A DNA stretch of 64,000 bases, taken from positions 62,001 through 126,000 of the forward strand of contig NZ_JACBAZ010000006.1 of the NCBI RefSeq assembly GCF_013391475.1. The letters are read 5' to 3'. Origin of the DNA: Oceaniferula marina (lineage in GTDB: Bacteria > Verrucomicrobiota > Verrucomicrobiia > Verrucomicrobiales > Akkermansiaceae). The notes beneath the pieces are model-generated. The model did no database searches. It worked only from the letters and a program-made list of their open reading frames with translations, and was not told where the DNA came from. Shown one piece after another: positions 1 through 8,592 of the stretch. Made by a program: the position numbers and the translations under genes. Position 1 is the stretch's first letter, and every line of letters begins with the position of its first letter.

Positions 1-2
1 AT

Positions 3-908
3 ATCGTCATCCCGATTCTGGAGAATAAATGTTACAACTGCCACGGGCCGAAAAAAAGCAAAGGGCGGCTACGCATGGACAGCTATGAAGCGATGCTTGA
101 AGGAGGGGATGAGGGACCGTGTCTGGTGCCCGGCGATCCTAAGAAAAGCTTGATGATTGAGCTGATCCATCTTCCGGAAGATGATGAGTTCCGCATGCCA
201 CCCGAGGATAAACCTCAATTGACCGATGCCGAAACCAAGGTGATCACCTGGTGGGTCGAAATGGGAGCTCCCCAGCAGACGAAATTAGAATCCTTGGAAT
301 TGCCCGACCCCGTTCGCTCGGCTTTACAGCAGTTGTTTGGAGCGAAGGCAGATAAGCCGTCTGGCAAACCAGCAGCAACAAAGCCGGATGCCGACGCTCC
401 CGACCCCGCACAAATCAAACAAAAGTACGCCGAGACGGTAGCCAAGCTTCAGCAGAAGTTCCCTGGGAGCCTGACCTGGCTATCCCGGGGGGATGCCCAC
501 TTGTCATTGAACGTTGCCAGTGTCCGCGAGCGTTTCAACGATGAGGATTTGGCCTTGTTTCGAGACCTTGCTCCGCTCCTGTCCCGGGTGGATTTGACGG
601 CGGCCTCGATCAGTGACGATTCAGCCCCTATCCTGGCATCGATGATTTCGCTGACATCCTTGCGACTGTCGGAAACCAAGGTGAGTGACCAGACGGTAGC
701 GGCGCTGACCGGCTTGAAGCAGTTGGAGTCCTTGAGCCTTTATGGCACGGAGGTCAGTGACCAAGGTGTGATGCAGCTCGCTGCGATGACACAGCTGAAA
801 CATCTTTATCTTTGGCAAAGCAAGGTGACCCATGATGGGATACAGGCCTTGCAGGCGAAGCTTCCCGATTGCGAAATCTCCATCGGAAGTCAAAGCCCCC
901 AACCTTAG
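3..908 (+). CDS. PSCyt1-type c-type cytochrome with leucine-rich repeats (5' truncated)
   Basis: The reading frame is open from base 3, so the true start lies before the window; 301 residues are visible. Close to the start is a haem-attachment motif CYNCH (visible residues 10-14), followed by the GRLRMDS and RMPPEDKPQLT segments typical of the Planctomycetes-type cytochrome c domain PSCyt1. A Lys/Pro/Ala-rich linker (about residues 115-140) leads to leucine-rich repeats of ribonuclease-inhibitor type (LTSLRLSETKVSD, LESLSLYGTEVSD, LKHLYLWQSKVT). It is probably exported and surface- or periplasm-located. PSCyt1-LRR proteins are common in Verrucomicrobia beside polysaccharide-degradation genes; their electron partner is unknown. 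Two more secreted genes follow on the same strand, so this may be an operon. The family call is firm, the function is not. Confidence 0.85.
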   Translation: MVIPILENKCYNCHGPKKSKGRLRMDSYEAMLEGGDEGPCLVPGDPKKSLMIELIHLPEDDEFRMPPEDKPQLTDAETKVITWWVEMGAPQQTKLESLELPDPVRSALQQLFGAKADKPSGKPAATKPDADAPDPAQIKQKYAETVAKLQQKFPGSLTWLSRGDAHLSLNVASVRERFNDEDLALFRDLAPLLSRVDLTAASISDDSAPILASMISLTSLRLSETKVSDQTVAALTGLKQLESLSLYGTEVSDQGVMQLAAMTQLKHLYLWQSKVTHDGIQALQAKLPDCEISIGSQSPQP

Positions 909-928
909 TTTTTACATTCAGATCAAGT

Positions 929-1948
929 ATGAAACCTCTACAACCCCTCGCAGCTTTTCTCCTATTTGTACCTAGTAGCCTGATTGCCCATGAAGGCAAG
1001 CATGACGCTCCGGCAAAGCCAGCTCTGGACACCCCGGTGTTGACCGGTAACGGTGAACATCGCTTTATGACCGCCCCCCGTTGGGCAAAGATGCCGGACG
1101 GTCGTTCCATTGGACCGACGCACGGAGGCGTGGCTGTCGGACCTCAAGGGAACATCTACGTTAGCACGGATGCGAAACATGCCCTCTGTGTGTTTCGCCC
1201 TGACGGATCCCATTTGAAAAATATCGCGCCAGATTGTGTTGGCCTGCATTCCTTGGTGATGCATGAACAGGGAGGGAAACATTTTCTCTATGGCGCGCAC
1301 CTGAAAGGCAAGAGGGTGGTGAAGCTGGATCTCGATGGGAAGCTCATCATGAGTCTGCCAGCGCCGGGAAGTGATGATGTTCCAGGCGGTTTCAAGGGCG
1401 TGACCGCCGTTGCTGTTGCTCCGGACGATTCGATCTATGTCGCCGTCGGATACGGGTCGAATTTGATTCATAAGTTTTCGCCAGAAGGAAAACTGATCAA
1501 AAGCATCGGGGGCAAAGGAGGTGGAGAAGGAAAGTTTAAAACCTGCCACGGACTGGCTGTGGATTTGCGATTTGGAGCCCCTCGCTTGTTAGTGGCGGAT
1601 CGGGAGAACCGGCGTTTGGTTCACCTGGACCTCGAGGGCAATTGGCTGGGGGTGTATGCTTCCCATTTGCGCCGTCCCTGTGCCATCGATTTCCACGGTG
1701 AGTATTGTGCCGTGGCAGAGCTGGAGGGGCGGGTCACCATTCTTTCGAAACAGGGAGCTCCCTTGGCTTTTCTCGGTGATAACCCAAACCGGAAGCAGTG
1801 GGCAAAATTTCCAGTCCCGGTAGCGAACTGGCAGGAGGGGGTGTTTACCGCGCCTCATGGCTTGGCCTATGACGCCGAAGGTCGTCTCTACGTGCAGGAT
1901 TGGAATGCCACCGGCCGGGTCACCAAACTGGTGCCGGTTGAACGATAG
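929..1948 (+). CDS. Secreted NHL-repeat / six-bladed beta-propeller protein
   Basis: The 339-residue product begins MKPLQPLAAFLLFVPSSLIA, a good Sec signal peptide. An in-frame ATG at 869 would add 20 residues and overlap the previous gene, so the ATG at 929 is preferred. The mature part contains repeated blade-like segments such as GGVAVGPQGNIYVSTDAKH, VAVAPDDSIYVAVGYGSN and HGLAYDAEGRLYVQDWN, the pattern of NHL/SMP-30-like propellers. Conserved His and Asp residues (HEGKHD, THGG, FKTCHGLAVD) could bind metal, but no catalytic set is recognisable. It lies 20 bp after the cytochrome-LRR gene and 3 bp before a second haem protein, so the three were probably transcribed together. Substrate unknown. 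Confidence 0.8.
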   Translation: MKPLQPLAAFLLFVPSSLIAHEGKHDAPAKPALDTPVLTGNGEHRFMTAPRWAKMPDGRSIGPTHGGVAVGPQGNIYVSTDAKHALCVFRPDGSHLKNIAPDCVGLHSLVMHEQGGKHFLYGAHLKGKRVVKLDLDGKLIMSLPAPGSDDVPGGFKGVTAVAVAPDDSIYVAVGYGSNLIHKFSPEGKLIKSIGGKGGGEGKFKTCHGLAVDLRFGAPRLLVADRENRRLVHLDLEGNWLGVYASHLRRPCAIDFHGEYCAVAELEGRVTILSKQGAPLAFLGDNPNRKQWAKFPVPVANWQEGVFTAPHGLAYDAEGRLYVQDWNATGRVTKLVPVER

Positions 1949-1951
1949 AAG

Positions 1952-3271
1952 ATGAGAGCATTTTGGGTCAGTGGCAAGCGGCAGAGGGCTTGGCCCTGCC
2001 TGTTCCTGATCCGGGGCTTCTTGATATTGGCCGGGGTAAGCGCCTGTGGCCAGGCTGCTGAGTTATGGGAGCTGCCACCTTTACGCTACTCCCAGACAAA
2101 GCCGAACGACCCGCTTGCTCGCTTGGTTGCCGATGTGCAGGCTGGGAAAAAATCGTTGCCAGTCAAGGATACCAAGTCGCTATTGTTAGCCTTGTTGCGA
2201 GAGCTTGATATTCCGGTGGAATCCCAGGTGCTTGTTTTTTCCAAAACGAGTAAACAAGTTTCACTGATCAGTCCGGGGAATCCGAGGGCGATTTATTTTT
2301 CCGATAATGCCTACCTTGCCTGGGTTCCCGGCGGAAGTATTGAGGCGATTGTGCATGATCCGGTCTTAGGCCCCGTCTTTTATGAGGTGATGCCTTCCGC
2401 AGAGGATGGGCATATCAGCCTGCAGCGGTCGGGGAGTTGCCTGGCATGCCATATCCACCAAGGAGGAAGCCTCGGGCTGACCCTGAGGTCGACCAAGACC
2501 GCTCGATCCGGAACTCCGGGAGCGGTGGTGGATCACGCTGTGAACCACCGGACTCCTTACCAAAAACGTTGGGGGGGATGGTATGTGACCGGTCGCTTGG
2601 ATGGAATGAAGCACTTGGGGAATTGGGCTGGAGGACAAGCGCTGGATCTTGATCGGCAAGTGCCGGCTGGTCGCTATCCTCACGCCGGCAGTGATGTGTT
2701 GGCTCTGATGTTACTGGACCACCAAGCCCGGATGTATAGTTTGTTGGTCAGGGCGAAAATGCACTATCAGAGAGCCTTGTGGCTGGAGAAGGCGCTGGCC
2801 CATCAGGGAGGAAGTGCCCCCGGGGGAGAGACCAGTGCTTCGGCTCGTTTGGCGGATAGGATGGCGGAGGAAATTCTGAGCTGTTTGCTTTTTGCCAATG
2901 AGGCGGAGTTGCCGGGTGACGGCGTACAGGCTTCGGCTTCCTTTCAGCGGGCTTTTCAAGGTCAGGGTCGGCTTCCAGCAGGCAATCAAGAGGCTGTAGC
3001 AAGCCCGACTTTTTCGCTCAGGGATCTGAGGTTATACAAGCGTATTTTCAAGTACCGCTGCTCCTACATGATTTATTCTGATGGTTTCCGGGATTTGCCT
3101 GCGGAGCTTAAGTCGCGGGTGATGAGTCGACTCTATCAAGTGCTCGAGGGCAAGGATACCAGTGGCGCATATGATTACCTTGGCGCACGGGAGCGGAGCC
3201 GGATTTTACAGATATTGAATCAGACGCTTGTCGATGAGGATGAGGCGGCGGATGAGGCAGTGGATAAGTGA
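1952..3271 (+). CDS. Exported CxxCH (single-haem) protein of unknown function
   Basis: 439 residues starting 3 bp after the preceding stop, which suggests translational coupling. The N-terminus has a basic stretch (MRAFWVSGKRQR), a hydrophobic core and a VSAC sequence that could serve as a lipobox or an ordinary signal cleavage region. One haem-attachment motif, CLACH, lies at about residues 163-167 inside a conserved-looking block (SGSCLACHIHQG, then RTPYQKRWGGWYVTG). The remainder is helical and charged, with no domain I can name. It resembles cytochrome-c-like proteins seen beside PSCyt genes in Verrucomicrobia and Planctomycetes. A role in periplasmic electron transfer is inferred from the haem motif alone. 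Confidence 0.75.
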   Translation: MRAFWVSGKRQRAWPCLFLIRGFLILAGVSACGQAAELWELPPLRYSQTKPNDPLARLVADVQAGKKSLPVKDTKSLLLALLRELDIPVESQVLVFSKTSKQVSLISPGNPRAIYFSDNAYLAWVPGGSIEAIVHDPVLGPVFYEVMPSAEDGHISLQRSGSCLACHIHQGGSLGLTLRSTKTARSGTPGAVVDHAVNHRTPYQKRWGGWYVTGRLDGMKHLGNWAGGQALDLDRQVPAGRYPHAGSDVLALMLLDHQARMYSLLVRAKMHYQRALWLEKALAHQGGSAPGGETSASARLADRMAEEILSCLLFANEAELPGDGVQASASFQRAFQGQGRLPAGNQEAVASPTFSLRDLRLYKRIFKYRCSYMIYSDGFRDLPAELKSRVMSRLYQVLEGKDTSGAYDYLGARERSRILQILNQTLVDEDEAADEAVDK

Positions 3272-3279
3272 TGGGGGGA

Positions 3280-6057
3280 TTAGGCATCAACAAAAAGGAT
3301 GTCCTTGCGTCGTGATTCGGGGGTGACTTTGAGGTGTTTCATTTTTCCTTTATGAATCGATCCCTCGATGATGGTGTTGTATGGGGCGTGGAGCTTGAAT
3401 GTGCAGTTCCAGTCTGCGGGGAGGGCAGGATTGAGGAAGATTTTTCGCGAATACGGGTCCGGCTGCATGATCATGGATTGAACGGCCTTCATCATCACGC
3501 CACCATGATCCTGATCCGGAGTCCAATCGTAGTTAGGTCCCCAGAAGGCGGGAAATCGACAACTCTTATCATAATTCTTGCAGCGCTTTACGAGGTAGTC
3601 GCGCGATTCCTCCCGCAGGCCGAGATAGGTCATAAAGAGGTTGTCTTGCCTCCATCCGGAGGTCCCTTTGTCCCAGCGGTGTTGCAGAGCATTCAATCCA
3701 AGGGCTGCGTTGCCTTTTTCGAATGAGCAAAGTCTGAATGGAAAAACAGCGTAGAGTTCTGGGTTTTCCACATTGCGTTTGCTGGCAAAGCGGGTGGCCG
3801 GAGCCAAGGCCGATTTCTCACCAATTTGACGGATGGGTAGCGGGGCTAGCTTACTTTGGAATTTACGGTAAAACGCACGATGCTCGTTGTTGAGGGTATT
3901 TGTCGGCAGGGAAAGAAGACGCTGGGTGATGGCGTGAAGTCCCGCCACCTCAGGCATCGGGTTGGTGCAGTCCCACCAGGTTTCACATGCCATCGACGGG
4001 TGCATGACCAGTTCTCCCTGCTTGTTGGTTTCGTAATGTTGGTCAAAGAATTGAACCACCTCATAGGCAAGCGGTAGGATCTTTTGTTTGAGGAACTCAT
4101 CATCTTGGGTGTGGTCGAAGTAGTCGAGCATCATAAAGACAAGTTCGGGGCCAGCCACCCATTCCCACTTGTGCCAGCCGCTTTCTTGTAGTTTGTCTTT
4201 TCGTTCTTCGAAGGGTTGCCAGCCATAAGTCTGGGTGAACGTAGCTCCCCAGAAGTAGGTGCATTCCGAAAAGAAGGCTCCTCCATGTCCAAGGTATTTT
4301 TGGGTTCGGAACTTGTTGAGTTGAAAACAGTCCTCGGCATACATCTTGAACAAGGGCTGGAGTAGATCGAAGTCCCCGGATGCATACATACTCAAATACG
4401 GGAGGCGGGTATTTTGCCACCAAAATCCCGGGCCCCACCGACGATAATCAGGGTCACCCTTGAACGGAACGGTGAAAAGCGATCCGTTAAATTTGATCGG
4501 GTGCTTGCCCCGACCGGCACAGGCGTCGATAAAACGTTGCAGGGCATAGCTCTGGGATACCAGGCGGGCGTCATTTGTTTGCTCGAGTGTTGCCTGGTCA
4601 ACTTGCTTACCATCCAGATAGAGTGCGATTTCGGCATTCTTTTCGTCGAAACGAACCGCAATGTGGTGCCATGTTCCAGGGGTGAGGCAGTCTTTTTGTT
4701 TTAAGATGCTATTGCCGTTGATGAGGCGCAGGCTCTTTCCCGGATAGGTATCCAAGAGAAAGCCATCGCTGCCGCCGGGTGTGATGTTATCGATAATTCT
4801 GCCCGTGCCCGCCCCGGCTTGAATCCAGGTTTCGAGCGTGAATGAGCCAGTCAGCTCTTTGTTGCTGATTCCTTCGAGGGTTCCTCCAAGAGGGGGATTT
4901 GTGACCGAGACGAGTGCCTTGGCTTGGGCTCGTTGGGTGTGCTGTTTGGCGGCTGCTAGCTGGCGGATTTGATCTTCTGGCAGGGCATGTGGGATGAGGC
5001 TGACTCTGCCAACTTTACCATCGAAGCGGTTGTGTCCGGCTTGATCCGCTCCGAGTTTCACTGGATGTTGATTGACGGGGCTTAGTCGCTTGGGACTGGT
5101 GTCTGCTGTTGCGAGGTGGATCCAGCTGCGCGACCAGAATGAGCTCCACCATGTTAGGTGATCTTTTTTTCGTTGATCCAGCGTTAGTTTTTGGATGTCT
5201 TGGGCCATACCTTGGATCTTGCCGAGCCATTGCTTTGGGGTCGATGGTTGCTGGGTGAGCAGCGTGACCGAGAGCTGGCTGTTGGTCTTGGGTGGTATGA
5301 CGAGCGTTGTGTCGTTTACCCGTTTGCCATCCGGGCTGGTGATCAGCCCTCCAAACGTCCGGTGCAGAATCGGGTCCTCTTTAAGGTATTCCGACAGCCC
5401 TTGCAGGCGGTTCGACATCTCAAAGCCGTCGGATTTGAGATTGTGGTGGTACCAGGCGACCTGATTGGTGAGGCCGGGGACAATGGTGTCGGGTTCGATG
5501 ATCACTTCTTTTGCCAGCTTGTTTTTTTGAGATCGCTTTTCCTGAAGGTCACTGACCTGGCCAAGAGGGTAGGCTTTTTTCTCTGTTCGCCAGAGCTCCA
5601 GCTTGGCGGTCATTTTAAGTGGCTGTGAGCTATTTTGTTCGATCTGAATGTTCGGGTTGTTGGCATCGATCCATACCGATAGCTTGGTTTGTTGCTCGGG
5701 TCTGTTGGAGGTGATCGTGATGCACCCTTGTTGCAGGTCGAGCCTCTGGTTGAAGGTGTCACCAGGTTTGAAGATGGCGGGATCGCAGGTGACTCTGATT
5801 TTGCCTACTTTCAGGAGTCGGCCGTTGTCTCCCCAGGCATCGGATTTACTGATGTAGAGTAGGAGGTCGCCGTTGGGTTCAACCCAGACGTTGGCTCCGA
5901 TGTCACCATTTCCAATGGGCATACTGCCTGATGCGTTCGCACTTGGGCTATCCCAAACGACATCATAGTTGGGCGTGTTTTGATCAGGAGCAGCGCTAAG
6001 GGTGCCACCGAGAATCAGGGGCAGGCAGGGGAGCAAAGAGAATAATTTTTTCGTCAT
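3280..6057 (-). CDS. DUF5703 / GH95-like glycoside hydrolase with LamG insertion
   Basis: 925 residues with a Sec signal (MTKKLFSLLPCLPLILGGTLSA). The N-terminal domain opens with YDVVWDSPSANASGSMPIGNGDIGANVWV, the signature of DUF5703 and of the N-terminal domain of GH95-type fucosidases. At about residues 335-510 sits a concanavalin/LamG-like segment (GSFTLETWIQAGAGTGRIID, GTWHHIAVRFDEKNAEIALYLDGKQV). After it comes an (alpha/alpha)6-barrel-like part (RRWGPGFWWQNTRLPYLSMYASGDFD, HPSMACETWWDCTNP). The barrel and N-terminal domain thus appear separated by an inserted sugar-binding module. It is probably periplasmic or secreted and acts on a plant or algal polysaccharide; the substrate cannot be read from sequence. 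It is divergent from an AraC regulator 144 bp away, which may control it. Confidence 0.8.
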   Translation of the reverse strand: MTKKLFSLLPCLPLILGGTLSAAPDQNTPNYDVVWDSPSANASGSMPIGNGDIGANVWVEPNGDLLLYISKSDAWGDNGRLLKVGKIRVTCDPAIFKPGDTFNQRLDLQQGCITITSNRPEQQTKLSVWIDANNPNIQIEQNSSQPLKMTAKLELWRTEKKAYPLGQVSDLQEKRSQKNKLAKEVIIEPDTIVPGLTNQVAWYHHNLKSDGFEMSNRLQGLSEYLKEDPILHRTFGGLITSPDGKRVNDTTLVIPPKTNSQLSVTLLTQQPSTPKQWLGKIQGMAQDIQKLTLDQRKKDHLTWWSSFWSRSWIHLATADTSPKRLSPVNQHPVKLGADQAGHNRFDGKVGRVSLIPHALPEDQIRQLAAAKQHTQRAQAKALVSVTNPPLGGTLEGISNKELTGSFTLETWIQAGAGTGRIIDNITPGGSDGFLLDTYPGKSLRLINGNSILKQKDCLTPGTWHHIAVRFDEKNAEIALYLDGKQVDQATLEQTNDARLVSQSYALQRFIDACAGRGKHPIKFNGSLFTVPFKGDPDYRRWGPGFWWQNTRLPYLSMYASGDFDLLQPLFKMYAEDCFQLNKFRTQKYLGHGGAFFSECTYFWGATFTQTYGWQPFEERKDKLQESGWHKWEWVAGPELVFMMLDYFDHTQDDEFLKQKILPLAYEVVQFFDQHYETNKQGELVMHPSMACETWWDCTNPMPEVAGLHAITQRLLSLPTNTLNNEHRAFYRKFQSKLAPLPIRQIGEKSALAPATRFASKRNVENPELYAVFPFRLCSFEKGNAALGLNALQHRWDKGTSGWRQDNLFMTYLGLREESRDYLVKRCKNYDKSCRFPAFWGPNYDWTPDQDHGGVMMKAVQSMIMQPDPYSRKIFLNPALPADWNCTFKLHAPYNTIIEGSIHKGKMKHLKVTPESRRKDILFVDA

Positions 6058-6064
6058 GGCTTGT

Positions 6065-6134
6065 GATGAGTATCAGATGAGTATGGCTTCAGTGATTATA
6101 CGTCTGTATTTCATAAGTATCATAGTGAATATCA
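6065..6134. promoter_or_regulatory. Candidate AraC-type operator repeats in divergent promoter region
   Basis: The 144-bp gap between the glycosidase-like gene (minus) and the AraC gene (plus) is AT-rich and holds a repeated motif close to RTGARTATCA. It occurs as gatgagtatca (6065-6075, followed by gatgagtat at 6076-6084), cataagtatca (6112-6122) and gtgaatatca (6125-6134). Direct repeats spaced about one or several helical turns in a divergent promoter are typical AraC-family half-sites. No convincing -35/-10 pair was identified. Confidence 0.3.
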
Positions 6135-6201
6135 CCTATTTTTTTGGACAAATCGCAGATTGTGTTCATTTTGACCTTGTTGTTACGTTTTGATGCATTG
6201 A

Positions 6202-7086
6202 ATGAAATTGGAAATAAGTCACTTAAGCATAGATACCTATGCCTTTGATAAGGTCGAGGTTGGGAAATGGTGGGATTTTAAAAATCACATCAGCCCATTT
6301 GCCCGCATTTTTCTGGTGGATGCAGGAAAGCAGGAGGTTTCTTTTCATGGGAAAACCTATCACCATCAGCGGGATAGTTTGGCTTTGATTCCTCCATACA
6401 CTCCGGTGGACTACTATTGTGCTGATGTTTGCAGTCAGTATTACTTCATTTTTACATGTCGGCTTGAGAATGGAAAAGACCTCTTCACCGACTGCCGGTT
6501 TCCGTATCTACTATCGGCTGACGCTTTGAGTCACGAGTTATGCCAGCATCTACATCGTCAATTGCCGGGGTTCGGGCTGAGCAATGTCGATGCGGATTCC
6601 GAAGATTTTAATCACATGATTTTCCGTTCGCAATTGGCGGGGCTGAGTTTACAACAAAAGCTGGTGCTACAGGGGACGGTGGGATTGCTGCTGTCGCGTT
6701 TTGCCGCTGATGCCCAGAGGAGTGAGCAGTTGATTCGGTTTTCGAAGTCGTTTCAGTTTATCGAAACCCACCTTGGTGAGGATTTGAGTCTGGCGGTGCT
6801 TGCAGATCTGGAGGGGGTGAGTAAGACGTATTTTTCAGATCAGTTTTATGAGCATTCGGGTGTCCGACCATCTGAGTATATCGCTCATAAAAGAGAAGTC
6901 AGAGCCCGCGAACTATTAGCCACCACTTTATTGAATATGAGTGAAATCGGTCATGCTATAGGCATTCCCGACCAGGCGTATTTCTGCCGATTCTTTAAAA
7001 AACGAACCGGCATCGCACCTAAAAAGTACCGTTTGGCGAACCTGATTGATGAGGGGGCCAAGGCCAGAGGTTTTCCTATCCGTTAG
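6202..7086 (+). CDS. AraC-family transcriptional regulator
   Basis: 294 residues. The N-terminal part (about 1-160) looks like an AraC-type cupin sensing domain (ARIFLVDAGKQEVSFHGKTY, DSLALIPPYTPVDYY). The C-terminal 100 residues hold the two helix-turn-helix units (LAVLADLEGVSKTYFSDQFYEH and MSEIGHAIGIPDQAYFCRFFKK) ending in the canonical GIAPKKYR. It presumably binds a sugar and activates the divergent DUF5703/LamG gene. The stop codon overlaps the stop of the convergent DUF1501 gene by four bases. No clear Shine-Dalgarno sequence precedes the ATG. Confidence 0.92.
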   Translation: MKLEISHLSIDTYAFDKVEVGKWWDFKNHISPFARIFLVDAGKQEVSFHGKTYHHQRDSLALIPPYTPVDYYCADVCSQYYFIFTCRLENGKDLFTDCRFPYLLSADALSHELCQHLHRQLPGFGLSNVDADSEDFNHMIFRSQLAGLSLQQKLVLQGTVGLLLSRFAADAQRSEQLIRFSKSFQFIETHLGEDLSLAVLADLEGVSKTYFSDQFYEHSGVRPSEYIAHKREVRARELLATTLLNMSEIGHAIGIPDQAYFCRFFKKRTGIAPKKYRLANLIDEGAKARGFPIR

Positions 7087-8570
7087 GATAGGATGCCGTG
7101 AACGACTTTTGATTTTTTGGTGATGTTACTCAGTCGTTGCTCTACACCCTGGGAGGGGTAGGTGAAATGGGTGTGGTCGAATCCGAGCTGGTGCAGCATG
7201 GTGGCGTGCAGGTCGTGAACGGACACCTTGTCGACGGTGGCCTCGTATCCGATAGGATCGGTTTCGCCGTAGGACATGCCGGGTTTGATTCCCCCTCCGG
7301 CCATCCAGACGGTGAAGGCTCCCGGGTTGTGGTCGCGACCGACAAATTTCATTTCCTGGCCGCCACGGTTTTCCCGCATCGGAGTGCGACCGAACTCGCC
7401 ACCCCAGACGACGAGGGTGTCTTCTAACATTCCTCGCTGTTTGAGGTCTTGGATCAAGCCGGCAATGGCTTTGTCGACATTCAGGCATTGTCGTTTGAAT
7501 CCGGAATTGATGGCTTCACTGGCGGCGGCCCCGTGGGAGTCCCAGCCCCAGTCGAAGAGTTGGATGTAGCGCACGCCACGTTCGGCGAGGCGGCGGGCTA
7601 ACAGGCAATTATTGGCGAAGCTTTCTTTTCCTGGTTTTGCTCCGTAAAGTTCTTTGATGTGTTCGGGTTCGGATTTGATATCGAAGGCATCTGAGGCCTT
7701 CATTTGCATTCGGTATGCCATTTCATACTGGGCGATGCGGGTCAGGGTTTCGGGGTCTCCTGATTCTTCGTAGGCGGTCTGGTTGATTTCGGTGATGGCG
7801 TCCAGGGCGCGCCGGCGCAGGGAGGAATCGATGCCTTTTGGGTTGGAGAGGTAGAGCACCGGATCACCTTCGGACCGGCATTGGACCCCCTGATAGACCG
7901 AGGGCAGGTAGCCGCTTCCCCAGACGGACTTGCCGGCCGAGGGAGTTTTTCCTCCTGAAACGAGGACCATGTATCCTGGCAGGTTCTGGTTGTCTGTCCC
8001 CAGGCCGTAGGTCACCCAGGATCCGATGGACGGGGCTCCAAGGTTCTGGCTGCCGGTATGCATCAGTAACTGGGCGGGGGCGTGGTTGAACTGATCCGTA
8101 TGCATGGATTTGATGATGCAGAGCTCATCGATGACTTTTTCCAAGTGAGGCATGCGGTCGGAGATCCACTGGCCGGATTCACCGGCACGGTGGAATGGAA
8201 ACTGCGCACCGAGCATTTTGGGCACGCCCTGGATGAAGGCGAATTTTTTCCCTTCAAGAAATTCTTTCGGGCACTCTTTGCCATCGAGTTTTTGCAGTTC
8301 CGGTTTGTAGTCGAAGAGTTCCAGTTGGCTCGGGGCTCCCGCCATGTGGAGGTAAATAACACGTTTGGCTTTAGGCGCAAAATGGGGCACGGTGGGCGCC
8401 AGCGGGGTGGTGGGGTCACGGACAATCCCGTGGTCTTCAGAAATCCCCCATGCCTTTCCCATGACGGAAGACAGCCACATGCCTCCGAGGCCCGTGGTGC
8501 AGTTTTTGAGAAAATGTCGACGCGTCTTGAGTTGAAGGCCGTCGTGATGAAGCTGTTGGAAAAGGTTCAC
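7083..8570 (-). CDS. DUF1501 domain protein with twin-arginine signal
   Basis: DUF1501 proteins are alkaline-phosphatase/sulfatase-superfamily-like exported proteins, abundant in Planctomycetes and Verrucomicrobia. They nearly always pair with PSCyt1/DUF1549/DUF1553 proteins, as here. The TRRHFLKN motif followed by a Gly-rich hydrophobic stretch is a Tat signal. Family motifs are visible: RVIYLHMAGAPSQLELFDYKP, HTDQFNHAPAQLLMHTGS, GWDSHG, WGGEFGRTP and GRDHNPGAFTVWMAGGGI. I chose the GTG at 8570 (495 residues), because it places the twin arginines 16-17 residues in, as in relatives. An ATG at 8630 would give 515 residues and overlap the upstream gene by 38 bp. The biochemical activity of the family is not settled. 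Confidence 0.88.
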   Translation of the reverse strand: MNLFQQLHHDGLQLKTRRHFLKNCTTGLGGMWLSSVMGKAWGISEDHGIVRDPTTPLAPTVPHFAPKAKRVIYLHMAGAPSQLELFDYKPELQKLDGKECPKEFLEGKKFAFIQGVPKMLGAQFPFHRAGESGQWISDRMPHLEKVIDELCIIKSMHTDQFNHAPAQLLMHTGSQNLGAPSIGSWVTYGLGTDNQNLPGYMVLVSGGKTPSAGKSVWGSGYLPSVYQGVQCRSEGDPVLYLSNPKGIDSSLRRRALDAITEINQTAYEESGDPETLTRIAQYEMAYRMQMKASDAFDIKSEPEHIKELYGAKPGKESFANNCLLARRLAERGVRYIQLFDWGWDSHGAAASEAINSGFKRQCLNVDKAIAGLIQDLKQRGMLEDTLVVWGGEFGRTPMRENRGGQEMKFVGRDHNPGAFTVWMAGGGIKPGMSYGETDPIGYEATVDKVSVHDLHATMLHQLGFDHTHFTYPSQGVEQRLSNITKKSKVVHGILS

Positions 8571-8592
8571 GGATAAAGTTGTCGGGTGGAGG

